DNA from: Synechocystis sp. LKSZ1
GTDB lineage: Bacteria > Cyanobacteriota > Cyanobacteriia > Cyanobacteriales > Microcystaceae
Direction of reading: 5' to 3'
Length of the DNA: 64,000 bases
NCBI RefSeq assembly: GCF_040436315.1
Contig: NZ_AP031572.1
Location: forward strand, 2,728,001-2,792,000
Part shown: positions 1 to 9,798 of the stretch, piece after piece
How positions within the stretch are numbered: position 1 is the first letter of the stretch
How the letters are laid out: every line of letters starts with the position of its first letter
Translations under genes and position numbers: made by a program
Notes under the pieces: generated by a model
What the model was told of the DNA's origin: nothing
The model's database searches: none
Seen by the model: only the letters and a program-made list of their open reading frames with translations

Positions 1-1082
<1,082 letters not shown>

Positions 1083-1201
1083 TTACTCAAGACGATTTGA
1101 ATATTTCCAGCATTATACGGCCTCCTGTTCTTTCCATTGACCTGTAGGGGTTTCCTAACTCACCCTAAAGGTTTAGCCTCGTCAGGATGACGACAGCTAA
1201 T

Positions 1202-2179
1202 CTAGCGTTTGAGCGAGTATTTAAAGTCCCGTGGCCCTTGATAGTTGCTTAACTGGGCTAACTCCTCCGGTAGTTTAACCCCCGGATTCATCTGACCATT
1301 GATTTCCCAAGTCGGAAAAGATTGAATCTTGGCGGCGACACAGGCCTGAGTCTGGGGATTGTTGCCGCTGGGATCGCACTCAATGTAGGTGATTTTTTTG
1401 AAGGCTTCTTTGCCAAGGAGTTGCTTTTGCTCGTAACAGTGGGGACACCAAAAGGCCCCGTACATTTTAATTTTGGTATCGGTCAGGTGTTGAGCCAAGG
1501 CGATCTCAGCTGGGCCAGACTCTGTGGTTATACTCCAGCCAATGGGCGGCTTGGGTTGACTGGTAATTTCAGGAATAGGAATTTTGCCGTCAGCATTGAC
1601 TCTTGGCCCACTGGCATTGGCATACAGGCCCAGGGTTCCCACCAGGGTCACCATGGCCACCAAAATTCCTGTAAAAAAGACTTGACTCACTTCTTCCCAC
1701 TCCCGGCCGATGATAGACAAAATAAATAATATCAAGGAACAAGTAGCAGAGCTCAAGCAATAGAGACAAGCCTCATTCAGCTTGAAAAAAGAGATGTACA
1801 TTAAGTAGCCGCTGAAGACGGCCATGGCCGTTCCCCCGATTAACAAAAATCGGCCTGTCAGACTCTCTATTTGATTCCGCTGTTTCTTATTCGTCTCAGC
1901 ATTGACTAGAAAAGGCATTAGGGCAAAAATTACCATCGCGGTGTAGGCCAACAGCCCAAAGAGACTCAAGGGTAGTCCAAAGACCTTGGCATAGGCGCTT
2001 TGCAGGACTAAATCACAACCAGAAGTCCCCGTAGTGGCATCGACGGGGCAAGCTGTTTTACCCCCAGTAAAAGAGACATAGGTTAAATAGGCTGTAATTA
2101 GCATACCAATCACAGCAATGGCCCCCATGATCAGACGGGAGTAGCGATGAATCCAGGGGGCGGAACGACGGCGAATCAT
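1202..2179 (-). CDS. VKOR-thioredoxin fusion, thiol oxidation enzyme
   Basis: Membrane enzyme that makes disulfides for extracytoplasmic proteins by coupling thiol oxidation to quinone reduction; cyanobacterial homologues are VKOR-DsbA-like fusions. The 325-residue protein starts with a VKOR domain of several membrane helices (about 17-37, 66-90, 108-132, 140-157, 166-187). The conserved cysteines are Cys44 and Cys55 in the first loop and the CLYC redox pair at 138-141. A soluble thioredoxin-like domain follows with the motif WCPHC (Cys245, Cys248) and a cis-Pro candidate in SFPTW. All redox cysteines expected for an active fusion are present. There is no obvious operon partner. Confidence 0.92.
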   Translation of the reverse strand: MIRRRSAPWIHRYSRLIMGAIAVIGMLITAYLTYVSFTGGKTACPVDATTGTSGCDLVLQSAYAKVFGLPLSLFGLLAYTAMVIFALMPFLVNAETNKKQRNQIESLTGRFLLIGGTAMAVFSGYLMYISFFKLNEACLYCLSSATCSLILFILSIIGREWEEVSQVFFTGILVAMVTLVGTLGLYANASGPRVNADGKIPIPEITSQPKPPIGWSITTESGPAEIALAQHLTDTKIKMYGAFWCPHCYEQKQLLGKEAFKKITYIECDPSGNNPQTQACVAAKIQSFPTWEINGQMNPGVKLPEELAQLSNYQGPRDFKYSLKR

Positions 2180-2670
2180 AGCAGTTCGGCAATTAGGCTA
2201 GAGGGGGAGCATACGTCCTCTTGATTTTACCTGAAATTTCCCTCAGAGGACGTTTGAGACGTACCACCGGTAGTAGTCTGTTAAAGAAGTAATTCTTAAT
2301 GACAAGGCCTGATAAACCAATTTAGTATTTGTCAGTAAAAATCTAGACTTCCAGTCCATCCAGGCCCGCTTGGCCAAGATAGTCATCGTGCCAGGTCGTC
2401 ACTAGGAAATGTGTGTCACACATCAAAATATCTTACGGGTAGAACGGTTTCAGGGTAGCGGGTTTTACTCTTCGTTGATCTAAAAAGGGCCTGCGATCCT
2501 CCACGATTTGCTACGTGAGTGCATCCCACTTGAAAGAGTTCATATCAACTCAGTCTAATCTGACGCCTTCAATGTGCCTATTTCAACCGTCTTTCTCCCC
2601 CTAGCCTGTGTATACTATCTTAACTGGGATGCACCCTTGCTACGTCTGACGTATGAAATGTACGAATAAT
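2180..2670. other. Intergenic region with short inverted and direct repeats
   Basis: No coding frame of note. It lies between the VKOR start and the end of the accessory cluster. The word TTGCTACGT occurs at 2508-2516 and 2637-2645. GTGCATCCCA at 2519-2528 is mirrored by TGGGATGCAC at 2625-2634, so the two ends of this 135-bp stretch could pair. A smaller perfect palindrome lies at 2409-2423. A structured or unannotated RNA is possible but not shown. Confidence 0.4.
2409..2423. promoter_or_regulatory. Perfect 7+1+7 palindrome, possible operator
   Basis: The sequence ATGTGTG-T-CACACAT is a perfect inverted repeat around one central base. Its core loosely recalls CRP-type TGTGA/TCACA half sites but lacks their 6-bp spacing, so no specific regulator is claimed. 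Confidence 0.25.
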
Positions 2671-3870
2671 CTAGAGTGACTCAAACTTGCCAGGTTCTTC
2701 GACTTCCCAAAGGCCGGCATTGATTTGTTTGAGCTTTGCTGGTTTTACTAGTTTCAACCTTCCTGAGCCAAGGTGAACAACAAAAATTTCTGGATTTTCA
2801 TTTAGATTATGCATAATCTGCGTTATATAGGGTGAGGCAATATTCGGGATGAGCCAGAATTCTTGATCAATTTCAAAGTAGAGATAAGAACCTTGAGATG
2901 GATCAGAAGGGGCTTCGAGTTGCATGATTCGACGCGCATTTAACCCAATATGGCCTTGGATAGATTGTTGGCTTAGAGTCAATGGTTGAAAGCGGGGATC
3001 TCTGAAATAATCTTGATTTTGACTGTTGAATTGATCGACTATAGCTTTTATAGGATTTGGAGGTTCATTCGGAAAAATTGATTCAGCGACGGCATTTATT
3101 TCTTCATACTCTCTATTATTGAAATTGGTCGTTGCAGTTACTGTATTTTGTGACTGTAGTAGAGAAGAATATTTATCATCGAGAGACTTTATTTCTTGAT
3201 CAATTTCTTTGAAAACCTCTTTGGATTTTTGGCTACGTTCGTTAAGCTTAGTAATATATTTTTGATTTTGATCTACCTGATTTTTGACCTTAGTTAAGAC
3301 CATTTCTATATCTTTTATATTTCCAGACAGCTCTCGTTGTTTTTCGCTTGATTTATGGAGTCTTAAAAACAAAAAAACAATGCTACTAATGATTCCAGAA
3401 ATGCTTATGAATCCTGCAATAGTTGCTACCCAGAACCATAGAGGATTTGATTTTTCGTTTCTATTCTGTGTATTAGACTCTGATTTTTCTGCTGGAGTAA
3501 GAGCGGGAGATTGTTGATTTTTTACTTCTTTCCACTGAGAAAACTCTACAATTCCTACATCCCCAGCAATCCACCATTCTTTTGAGTCAGAATTAGCAGC
3601 AGGATTTACTTTGTACCAACAGTGACTTTCACTAAGCGTTGCTTTGGTATCACGAATTTTTAATTTATCTCCTTGTTTGATTTTTGGTCGATTGGAATCA
3701 TTTTCTTTTTTTGTTGGTTGAGGCTTGAGCATCGACTGATCATCCTTAACCGTAACTTCTTGAACTGTCGAAGGAATATCAGGACAATCAATTGCCCAAC
3801 TAGGCAGATAGACTGTCGAGGCTAGGCAACTGGAAGCTGAGATCAAGATAGCAAAAGAGCGTTTTTTCAT
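2671..3870 (-). CDS. Coiled-coil membrane protein with SH3-like and KPAKL C-terminal domains
   Basis: Last gene of the leftward cluster operon, 20 bp after the ATPase gene. The 399-residue product has an N-terminal signal-like helix (about 5-26) and an extracytoplasmic SH3-like stretch (about 62-110, with IKQGDKLKIRD and WWIAGDVG). A transmembrane helix follows at 143-170 and a lysine/glutamate-rich coiled coil at 172-240. The C-terminal globular domain (about 255-395) contains EFWLIP, VKPAKL and LWEVEEPG. The same end motif occurs in the protein at 11301-12332, so two cluster proteins share a domain known to me only as a recurrent uncharacterised cyanobacterial module. It probably links the envelope to cytoplasmic parts of the cluster, which is inference. 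Its DNA is visibly more AT-rich than the rest of the operon. Confidence 0.75.
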   Translation of the reverse strand: MKKRSFAILISASSCLASTVYLPSWAIDCPDIPSTVQEVTVKDDQSMLKPQPTKKENDSNRPKIKQGDKLKIRDTKATLSESHCWYKVNPAANSDSKEWWIAGDVGIVEFSQWKEVKNQQSPALTPAEKSESNTQNRNEKSNPLWFWVATIAGFISISGIISSIVFLFLRLHKSSEKQRELSGNIKDIEMVLTKVKNQVDQNQKYITKLNERSQKSKEVFKEIDQEIKSLDDKYSSLLQSQNTVTATTNFNNREYEEINAVAESIFPNEPPNPIKAIVDQFNSQNQDYFRDPRFQPLTLSQQSIQGHIGLNARRIMQLEAPSDPSQGSYLYFEIDQEFWLIPNIASPYITQIMHNLNENPEIFVVHLGSGRLKLVKPAKLKQINAGLWEVEEPGKFESL

Positions 3871-3890
3871 AATAATTTCTCACTATTTTT

Positions 3891-6800
3891 TTAACTTGCG
3901 GCCTTAGACCATTGATTCGCCAAAATACCAATAAAACACCGGAGCGTTAACAAGAAAGGAGGTTCCGGCTCAAATTCCGCAATGGGCCCGGCCTTGTGAA
4001 TACAGGCTTGAGTTACAGATTTCTGTAAGAGGTTGCGCAGATCATCTGACATGGTGAATAGCCCTCCTTTGCCAAAGTGCCGTAGAGATTCAATTTCCTC
4101 TAACTGCTGATCTGCAATCACCGCATTAAAGTTCTTTAGATACCGTTCTAGTTCATTAAAGGATTCCACTCGAAATTCCTCGATGGTTTCCCAATTACGA
4201 TTGAGATCAAAGCGTTGATTTGGCTCAAAAGTTTGGCCATTAATGACACACACTTCCCCTGCAAAAATAGATTCCTTGCGAGCTTCCTGCCAGCCTGTTA
4301 ATTTTTGCCCATTGGGTAAGACTACCAGACCTCCACAGGCTTCTTCCTTCGGTTGGGGAGAAAGCTTGACAAGATCTTCTTCTGGATTAATCCGAGACCC
4401 CGAAGCCTGGGTTAAAATGCCGCCGAGAAGTTGATTGATGCCCGCATTGGAGGTGTAGCGGCCACTAGTGGTTAGCCAATGAATAAAACGAGATCCATTT
4501 CCACCAATAAGAACAGAGGTGACGTATTCATTTTCCGTGGAAATACCTTGCTCAACCAAGTATTTTTGGATCAGTCCTAGATAGTGAAAAAGTCCCCCCA
4601 GGGAGAAAGCTACCAATGTCCGAAATTCTCGACTACGGGGCCGGTCAGCATTCATCACATACCCATTGGTTAGGATTTTCTCTGCATTACCCCGTAAATA
4701 AGTATCGAGAGCGGAGTTAAAGTTATTGCGAATTGATAGCTCTTGACGAAAAGCATTAGCATCCGCAGTGGAAAGACCAAAAATTTCTCCCACATAGGCT
4801 AAATTCGGGCGTAGAATCTGATGAAAGAGATCGCGGCCAGCATAGGGAACAGAGGCCTGGTGAATTAACTTATTTTTGCTCCAAATAGAAATATCAGAGG
4901 TTCCGCCGCCAATATCAACGCAGGTGGTATGTACTAGTTGCTGTTCGAGAATGTCCCCAAAGAATTGAGCAAAAGCAATACTTTCCGTGCGTAGTGGCTG
5001 GTTGACTAAAAAACGATGGGTTTGGCCAGATTTCTGGCTGAGTTCTTGCAATAAATTTTGCCAGGTCACTTCATAGCGATTTTGTTCTCCCTGGGAAAAA
5101 GCCGAGGGATAGGATACGCCCCATTCAATGGTATGTACTCCATCTTGAGCGGCTTGGGCAGCAATCAAGGTCAAAAACTGGTTTAGAAAGGGACGTTGGT
5201 ACTGAATATTCTGCCATTTGACATTCGTTTTGATGTATTCATTGTCAAAGCTAAATTTATCTAGTCGGGGAACATAAATCCGGGCATGGCTCACAATATT
5301 GGGAATTTTGGCCTCTACTTCCTGCCAACCCCTGGTTGTCAACATCGTCGATAAAGGTGGATTGTCACCCTCGGGTAACAAGACATCGGGGATAAAAAAC
5401 TCTCGGTAGGTAATAGCTTGGATGTCCTCCAGACCTCGAGTAATTTTTAACAGATTCGGCCGTAAATTGAGGCGACTGGGTTCACTATTGCCACGACGGA
5501 CATAAACATTGGTGAAAGATGTCCCAAAATCAACTCCTACTGTCCAAGTACCGGCGTTACCCGCTTGGGTTTGGGGAATGCTCAACGGTAATAGCCCTAA
5601 AAAGCGAGCTTCATTATCTATCGCAGACAAAATTTCGGGGTAACGTTCACATTTCCAATAGCGATATTTTTCTTGCCCCGATTGACTGGTTTCCTGAATG
5701 GCCTGCTCTGTTGGTTGCTCAATGTTAAACGCCAGGCCACCATAGCCTTCAGCAACATCAACAAAGAGAAAATACTCTCGCCAATTACCTGGTGGCACAT
5801 TAGGCCAGAGGGCCAGGGTTGGCAGGGCCAGGGTAATTTCATTTTCAGCTTTCAGAGGAAAATTCTTGTGGGTTGAATAGGTGACGGATTGATTATTAAA
5901 GCCAGATAATTTCAGCGTTAGCGTTACTCTAACGCCTGGCCCTTCCGGCGTAGTGCAAGGCTCTAATTGGACATTTTTTTCCAAATCTTGGCTACTAAAA
6001 TAGTCTCTTAGAATCGGATTTAAGGGAAGGAGAATGCTGAGATTATCCAGATTCAGTTTCCGGTCTAGCCAAGTTCCCGGTAATGAGCCTTTGACCTTGG
6101 TATAATACAGATTTTCGGTAAATAAATCGGCTGGGGTAAAGAAGCGAGCATCACTACGCTGAAGGAGATTGGGCGGTAAATGTTCTAGGGAAGTGGCATC
6201 GATGACATTGATTTCTCGCGCCGACCGATTCATGATGGCCGGTAAGTTATTTTGATCGATCAAATAAAGTTGTTTGGTCGGTGTAAACCCTGTAGAGCAA
6301 AGGACACGGACATTAGATTCCTGTTTTACCATCTTGGCCGGTTTAAAAGCATCGAGACAAGGCGGTGCCAAGGGTTCCCCGAAGGGAATAGGGCGTTCTG
6401 AGGGTTCAAATACAGCTAATTGAGTCACTCCCAAGGCCTGCTGGAATTGATCCAACTCAGCCGCAATTTCTCCTGCTAGGGTGCGATTGACGGGATTACG
6501 GAGCAGGGCCGAGTGCAGATTTTGCAACCAAGAGGCCAACAAGGATTTATAGGCGGAAGTTAGGCCATTACTAATCGGATCGGTAAAAAAACCATTCTTT
6601 ATCCAGGGAATCCGTCGTTCCACTTCAGGCTTGAGGTAGCCACTGGGAACAATCAGCGTGGCGGGGCTAGTAAAGCCAATGGCATGGCCTTCGAGGGTAA
6701 AGAGGTAGAGTTGGGCCCAAGGGTGCTGTCCCGACTGACCTTCGAGGACGTTGTAGTCTTCGTTGGGTAGGAGTTTCCATAAAGAACGCCCAAACTCATT

Positions 6801-7151
6801 GTTTTGATAGTCCTGGAGGTTGATGCGCACCGCTTGCAGTCCCAGGTTGAGGTTTTCCGATAAGGCAATCGTCGCCAACAAGCCCCGATACTGCTCGATT
6901 AACCATTGCCGACTGGGGTACCTATCGTTACGAATCGCAGAAATAAACTGCAGGGCCCGCGACCAAGGACTCGGAATCGAATTAATCTCGTTGTAAATGC
7001 CGGTGTCAAAGTCTAAACTACTGCCGATACGGTTGAAGAGGGGAACGTCAGCGATATTCCATTGGCCGGGGGCATTACCGCCCGGAAAATTCTGGGTGGT
7101 TTTGGGCAGGAGGGGATGGTAGTTGGCGTTGCCGGGCGTTGGAGTAACCAT
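3891..7151 (-). CDS. Large actin/Hsp70-fold (ASKHA) ATPase with unknown N-terminal half
   Basis: The 1086-residue protein has a recognisable ASKHA nucleotide-binding core in its second half. Phosphate-1 motif GVDFGTSFTNV is at 539-549, phosphate-2 motif VDIGGGTSDIS at 745-755 and an adenosine-type motif VLIGGNGSRF at 880-889. These are the hallmarks of the actin/Hsp70/sugar-kinase superfamily, and the core resembles Hsp70-like proteins rather than sugar kinases. The first 530 residues match no family I recognise and contain no signal peptide. The 190 residues after the core are also unassigned. It is preceded by the Uma2 gene (32 bp) and followed by the coiled-coil gene. With a tubulin-like protein in the same operon, it could form or remodel a filament or act as a chaperone; that is inference. 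Confidence 0.85.
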   Translation of the reverse strand: MVTPTPGNANYHPLLPKTTQNFPGGNAPGQWNIADVPLFNRIGSSLDFDTGIYNEINSIPSPWSRALQFISAIRNDRYPSRQWLIEQYRGLLATIALSENLNLGLQAVRINLQDYQNNEFGRSLWKLLPNEDYNVLEGQSGQHPWAQLYLFTLEGHAIGFTSPATLIVPSGYLKPEVERRIPWIKNGFFTDPISNGLTSAYKSLLASWLQNLHSALLRNPVNRTLAGEIAAELDQFQQALGVTQLAVFEPSERPIPFGEPLAPPCLDAFKPAKMVKQESNVRVLCSTGFTPTKQLYLIDQNNLPAIMNRSAREINVIDATSLEHLPPNLLQRSDARFFTPADLFTENLYYTKVKGSLPGTWLDRKLNLDNLSILLPLNPILRDYFSSQDLEKNVQLEPCTTPEGPGVRVTLTLKLSGFNNQSVTYSTHKNFPLKAENEITLALPTLALWPNVPPGNWREYFLFVDVAEGYGGLAFNIEQPTEQAIQETSQSGQEKYRYWKCERYPEILSAIDNEARFLGLLPLSIPQTQAGNAGTWTVGVDFGTSFTNVYVRRGNSEPSRLNLRPNLLKITRGLEDIQAITYREFFIPDVLLPEGDNPPLSTMLTTRGWQEVEAKIPNIVSHARIYVPRLDKFSFDNEYIKTNVKWQNIQYQRPFLNQFLTLIAAQAAQDGVHTIEWGVSYPSAFSQGEQNRYEVTWQNLLQELSQKSGQTHRFLVNQPLRTESIAFAQFFGDILEQQLVHTTCVDIGGGTSDISIWSKNKLIHQASVPYAGRDLFHQILRPNLAYVGEIFGLSTADANAFRQELSIRNNFNSALDTYLRGNAEKILTNGYVMNADRPRSREFRTLVAFSLGGLFHYLGLIQKYLVEQGISTENEYVTSVLIGGNGSRFIHWLTTSGRYTSNAGINQLLGGILTQASGSRINPEEDLVKLSPQPKEEACGGLVVLPNGQKLTGWQEARKESIFAGEVCVINGQTFEPNQRFDLNRNWETIEEFRVESFNELERYLKNFNAVIADQQLEEIESLRHFGKGGLFTMSDDLRNLLQKSVTQACIHKAGPIAEFEPEPPFLLTLRCFIGILANQWSKAAS

Positions 7152-7183
7152 AATTTGTTAATGACAAAGGTAAAAAAATTCAG

Positions 7184-7744
7184 TTAAGCAATCGTTAGGA
7201 CATCTGGAACGGAAAGCTGTAATTCAGGAAATTGTGGTGACGTCAGCGTCATCTCTCCCTCGCAAACCTGTTCGTCGTAAAGCCCCTCATTCAAGCAGAG
7301 AATAGTAATTTTTTGTTCTTGGGGATCAACAATCCAATATTCTGCGACCCCCAGCGCTGCATACTCAGACCGTTTGTAGCGATAATCCCGTTGTATTGAA
7401 TCTGGACTCACAATTTCTACCAATAGTAAGGGAGGATCATCGCAAATAGCGTTTTTTTCTAAGGACTCTAGGGCCTGATGACGGGGAATCACGCCTAGAT
7501 CGGCAATCCGAGACTTTTGCCAGCCCGTCCTGACCCCAATTTCGGATAAACAAATCCAAGGATACTGTAATCGTTGAATTTCTTGATTAATGAGCGTTTT
7601 TAGCCGATCAGCAATGAGTAAATGCAGAAAAGTGGGTGGAGACATTTTTTCCAGTTGGCCATTGACCCATTCGTAACGATTATCAGGATCGTCATACTGG
7701 CAATAGGCCTCGAAAGAGTAGGTGGTGGGTAAAGAGACAGTCAT
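7184..7744 (-). CDS. Uma2-family (DUF820) putative endonuclease
   Basis: The 186-residue product has the typical Uma2 layout: an N-terminal RYEWVNGQLEKMS segment, then SRIADLGVI and LLVEIVSPDS followed by YKRSEYAALGVAEYWIVDP. These supply the Asp, Glu and Lys positions expected of the PD-(D/E)XK fold. The family is greatly expanded in cyanobacteria and most members have no known function. It lies between the tubulin-like and ATPase genes with gaps of about 20-30 bp, so it is probably co-transcribed with them. It may be an inserted passenger rather than a working part of the cluster. ATG at 7744 is the clear start. Confidence 0.88.
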   Translation of the reverse strand: MTVSLPTTYSFEAYCQYDDPDNRYEWVNGQLEKMSPPTFLHLLIADRLKTLINQEIQRLQYPWICLSEIGVRTGWQKSRIADLGVIPRHQALESLEKNAICDDPPLLLVEIVSPDSIQRDYRYKRSEYAALGVAEYWIVDPQEQKITILCLNEGLYDEQVCEGEMTLTSPQFPELQLSVPDVLTIA

Positions 7745-7767
7745 CGGCGGGCCTCCGGCTCACAGGA

Positions 7768-9276
7768 TTACAAGAGGGTAAAGAGTTCATGGGCCAACCC
7801 CAGGACACCGTGGCCCTTAGTTCCTTGATCGGCCAAGCGATTTTTAACGGTATCCAGACGATCTTGCTGTTCGGCCTTGGCACTTTGGTTTCTCTCGATC
7901 ACCAACTCGCCCAGTTTCTCTCCGTACTGGCGTTGCGTATTCGAGTTTTCTAGGGCCTGCACCAGACTTTGTAAACGGAAGAGTTGTTCGCCTTGATGGT
8001 GAGATTGCGCAATTTGTTTGGCCCAGATCAGAAAACTACGGGCCCATTGCTCTAAAGCATCGGCCTGTCTTTTTTGGTTTTCTTCGGAGAAGGCAGGTAA
8101 ATTTTCCTCCCCAGTTTTCTTCAGGCTAAAAAAGCGGGGAAACCACGGTGCTCCCTTCGCAAATTTCTTCGGCCCTAATCGTTGGGCGGCCGCTAATTCC
8201 AGGGCAAAGTTATAGTACCAACTATAGGTAAAACGCACGCCTTTACTAAGCCGTTCCTTCACTAGGTCGCTATCGGGTAAATCTTTCCAGAGCAGACGGT
8301 CAGTACTGCTACGACTAATGTAGGCCGCCTGGGTTTTCTCGATGGGTTGCTCAAAACCGTTGTTGATCGCTAGGCCTGCATAGAGTTCAACAAAATGGGC
8401 ATCGTTTTGTTGCTGGACGCCGCCGGTTGAGGGTTCATATTTTTTCCGTTCCTGATTGCCAATTAAATAAACCGTGTCGAAAATGCCCTGAGAATGTTCC
8501 GTCAGATACTGCAGGGCCGCCTGAGTATTCAGCGCAAAGAAACTGGTTTCTGCGAAAACGGTTTGGTCACCATCATCGGGTCTATCAAAACCGAAATAGG
8601 GCAGCAGCAAGGAAGCATTGAGGTGGACACTATCTCGAATTTGATTGGCCCGTAACTGGTTAGAAATGAGTGCCGCTAGCGTAGGAACCCCAGAGGCCCC
8701 TGTCCCCCCAAAAATACTACCAAAGAGATGGATCGCGACTTTATCGCCACCGCCGCAATCACTCTGGATATGGTTAAAGAATTTTTGCCAGTTATCACTC
8801 AGGCTGGTGGCTTGGGTATTCTCTAAATCGAGACGGCTCATGACCGCGGAACCAATGGGGGGCCGGCCCCGGAAACCGACGGCTAGATCGGCGGCCTGTT
8901 CATCGGGGCTATAGAGGACGTCAAAGAGTTGGGCCAAGGGGCCAGCAGAGGCCTTGAGGAGGGGCCGGTTAAAGATTCTGCTTAGGTTACTGTTGTGGAC
9001 TACATTACCTAAGGGATTCCAGGTGCCGTAATTCTCAAACTCTCCGGTCATAAAGCCGCTGGTGTGTTCAAAGTGAGGCTTGAGGAGACGATGACAATCG
9101 AGGGTATTTTGTAGATTAATTTGAGTACGTTGGGAATTACCATTGGCCGCATCGGCATCAATGAGTAGAACCCCAAGGCGACTATTGCCGTAAACCCCGA
9201 GGGCATGGAGAAAGACGACGGTTTCAATGCATTTGGCACCACTACCACCGACACCAATCACATAAATTTTGCGCAT
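7768..9276 (-). CDS. Tubulin/FtsZ-like GTPase
   Basis: The 502-residue protein begins with YVIGVGGSGAK (residues 5-15), a glycine-rich nucleotide-binding loop as in FtsZ and tubulin. LLIDAD follows at 37-42, and HLFGSIFGGTGASG at 183-196 corresponds to the tubulin signature loop GGGTGTG/GGGTGSG. It is not the cell-division FtsZ: the signature is altered, the middle is longer, and the C-terminus (about 395-495) is charged and helical. It belongs to the divergent bacterial tubulin-like proteins often found beside VWA-domain genes. The start lies 4 bp after the preceding membrane-protein stop, so the two are tightly coupled. The likely role is GTP-dependent polymer formation at the membrane (inference). 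Confidence 0.83.
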   Translation of the reverse strand: MRKIYVIGVGGSGAKCIETVVFLHALGVYGNSRLGVLLIDADAANGNSQRTQINLQNTLDCHRLLKPHFEHTSGFMTGEFENYGTWNPLGNVVHNSNLSRIFNRPLLKASAGPLAQLFDVLYSPDEQAADLAVGFRGRPPIGSAVMSRLDLENTQATSLSDNWQKFFNHIQSDCGGGDKVAIHLFGSIFGGTGASGVPTLAALISNQLRANQIRDSVHLNASLLLPYFGFDRPDDGDQTVFAETSFFALNTQAALQYLTEHSQGIFDTVYLIGNQERKKYEPSTGGVQQQNDAHFVELYAGLAINNGFEQPIEKTQAAYISRSSTDRLLWKDLPDSDLVKERLSKGVRFTYSWYYNFALELAAAQRLGPKKFAKGAPWFPRFFSLKKTGEENLPAFSEENQKRQADALEQWARSFLIWAKQIAQSHHQGEQLFRLQSLVQALENSNTQRQYGEKLGELVIERNQSAKAEQQDRLDTVKNRLADQGTKGHGVLGLAHELFTLL

Positions 9277-9280
9277 GGGT

Positions 9281-9781
9281 TTAACCTCCGTATAGTTTGC
9301 GTAGGGTCATGGAAAAGGGGGGAATATATCGGAGGGAGCGGGGCGTAGCGATTGCTGTCGGTAACCAATACAACAAGATGACATCCAAAACAATAAACGG
9401 CGGTAGGATCCAGAGGGGTTCTAGACTCTGACTCGCATCTAACCAGCCGGTAAAAAAGGAAATGATCAAAAAGCCGATCAAACTCAGTAGGCCACAGAAA
9501 ATACATAATAACCACCAAATTCCTCCGTTTGAGAGCACTTGGCTGGCATTACTGTAGTGGCCCTTGGCGGCTTTTCCCAGCCAAATCAGCGTTAAGAAAA
9601 TGCCTAGGCCATAGACAATCCAGGTAGTTGGCCAGAATACGCCCCCCAGCCAATTATCCAGTTCTCTACTGTTCATGCTGAAAGGAATCACGGAAGAAAA
9701 AAGGTAGGGTTGTAGCCATAAAATGACGACCGTGGCAATGGCCCAGGTCACCACTAGGGCGATAAATTCTTTAGTTTTCAT
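9281..9781 (-). CDS. Four-helix membrane protein of the tubulin-like cluster
   Basis: A 166-residue hydrophobic protein with four predicted membrane helices (about 6-24, 52-69, 88-112, 122-141) and a basic C-terminus (RKLYGG). I recognise no family. It sits between the VWA lipoprotein gene (17 bp upstream) and the tubulin-like gene (4 bp downstream), so it is a good candidate for the membrane anchor or receptor of the tubulin-like protein; this rests on position only. Confidence 0.7.
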   Translation of the reverse strand: MKTKEFIALVVTWAIATVVILWLQPYLFSSVIPFSMNSRELDNWLGGVFWPTTWIVYGLGIFLTLIWLGKAAKGHYSNASQVLSNGGIWWLLCIFCGLLSLIGFLIISFFTGWLDASQSLEPLWILPPFIVLDVILLYWLPTAIATPRSLRYIPPFSMTLRKLYGG

Positions 9782-9798
9782 GGACGAAGCTCCATCAT

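Noticed and set aside
7768-9276. The cell-division protein FtsZ
   Set aside because: The signature loop is FGGTGASG instead of the FtsZ GGGTGTG type, the length is 502 residues with a different C-terminus, and the neighbours are not division genes.
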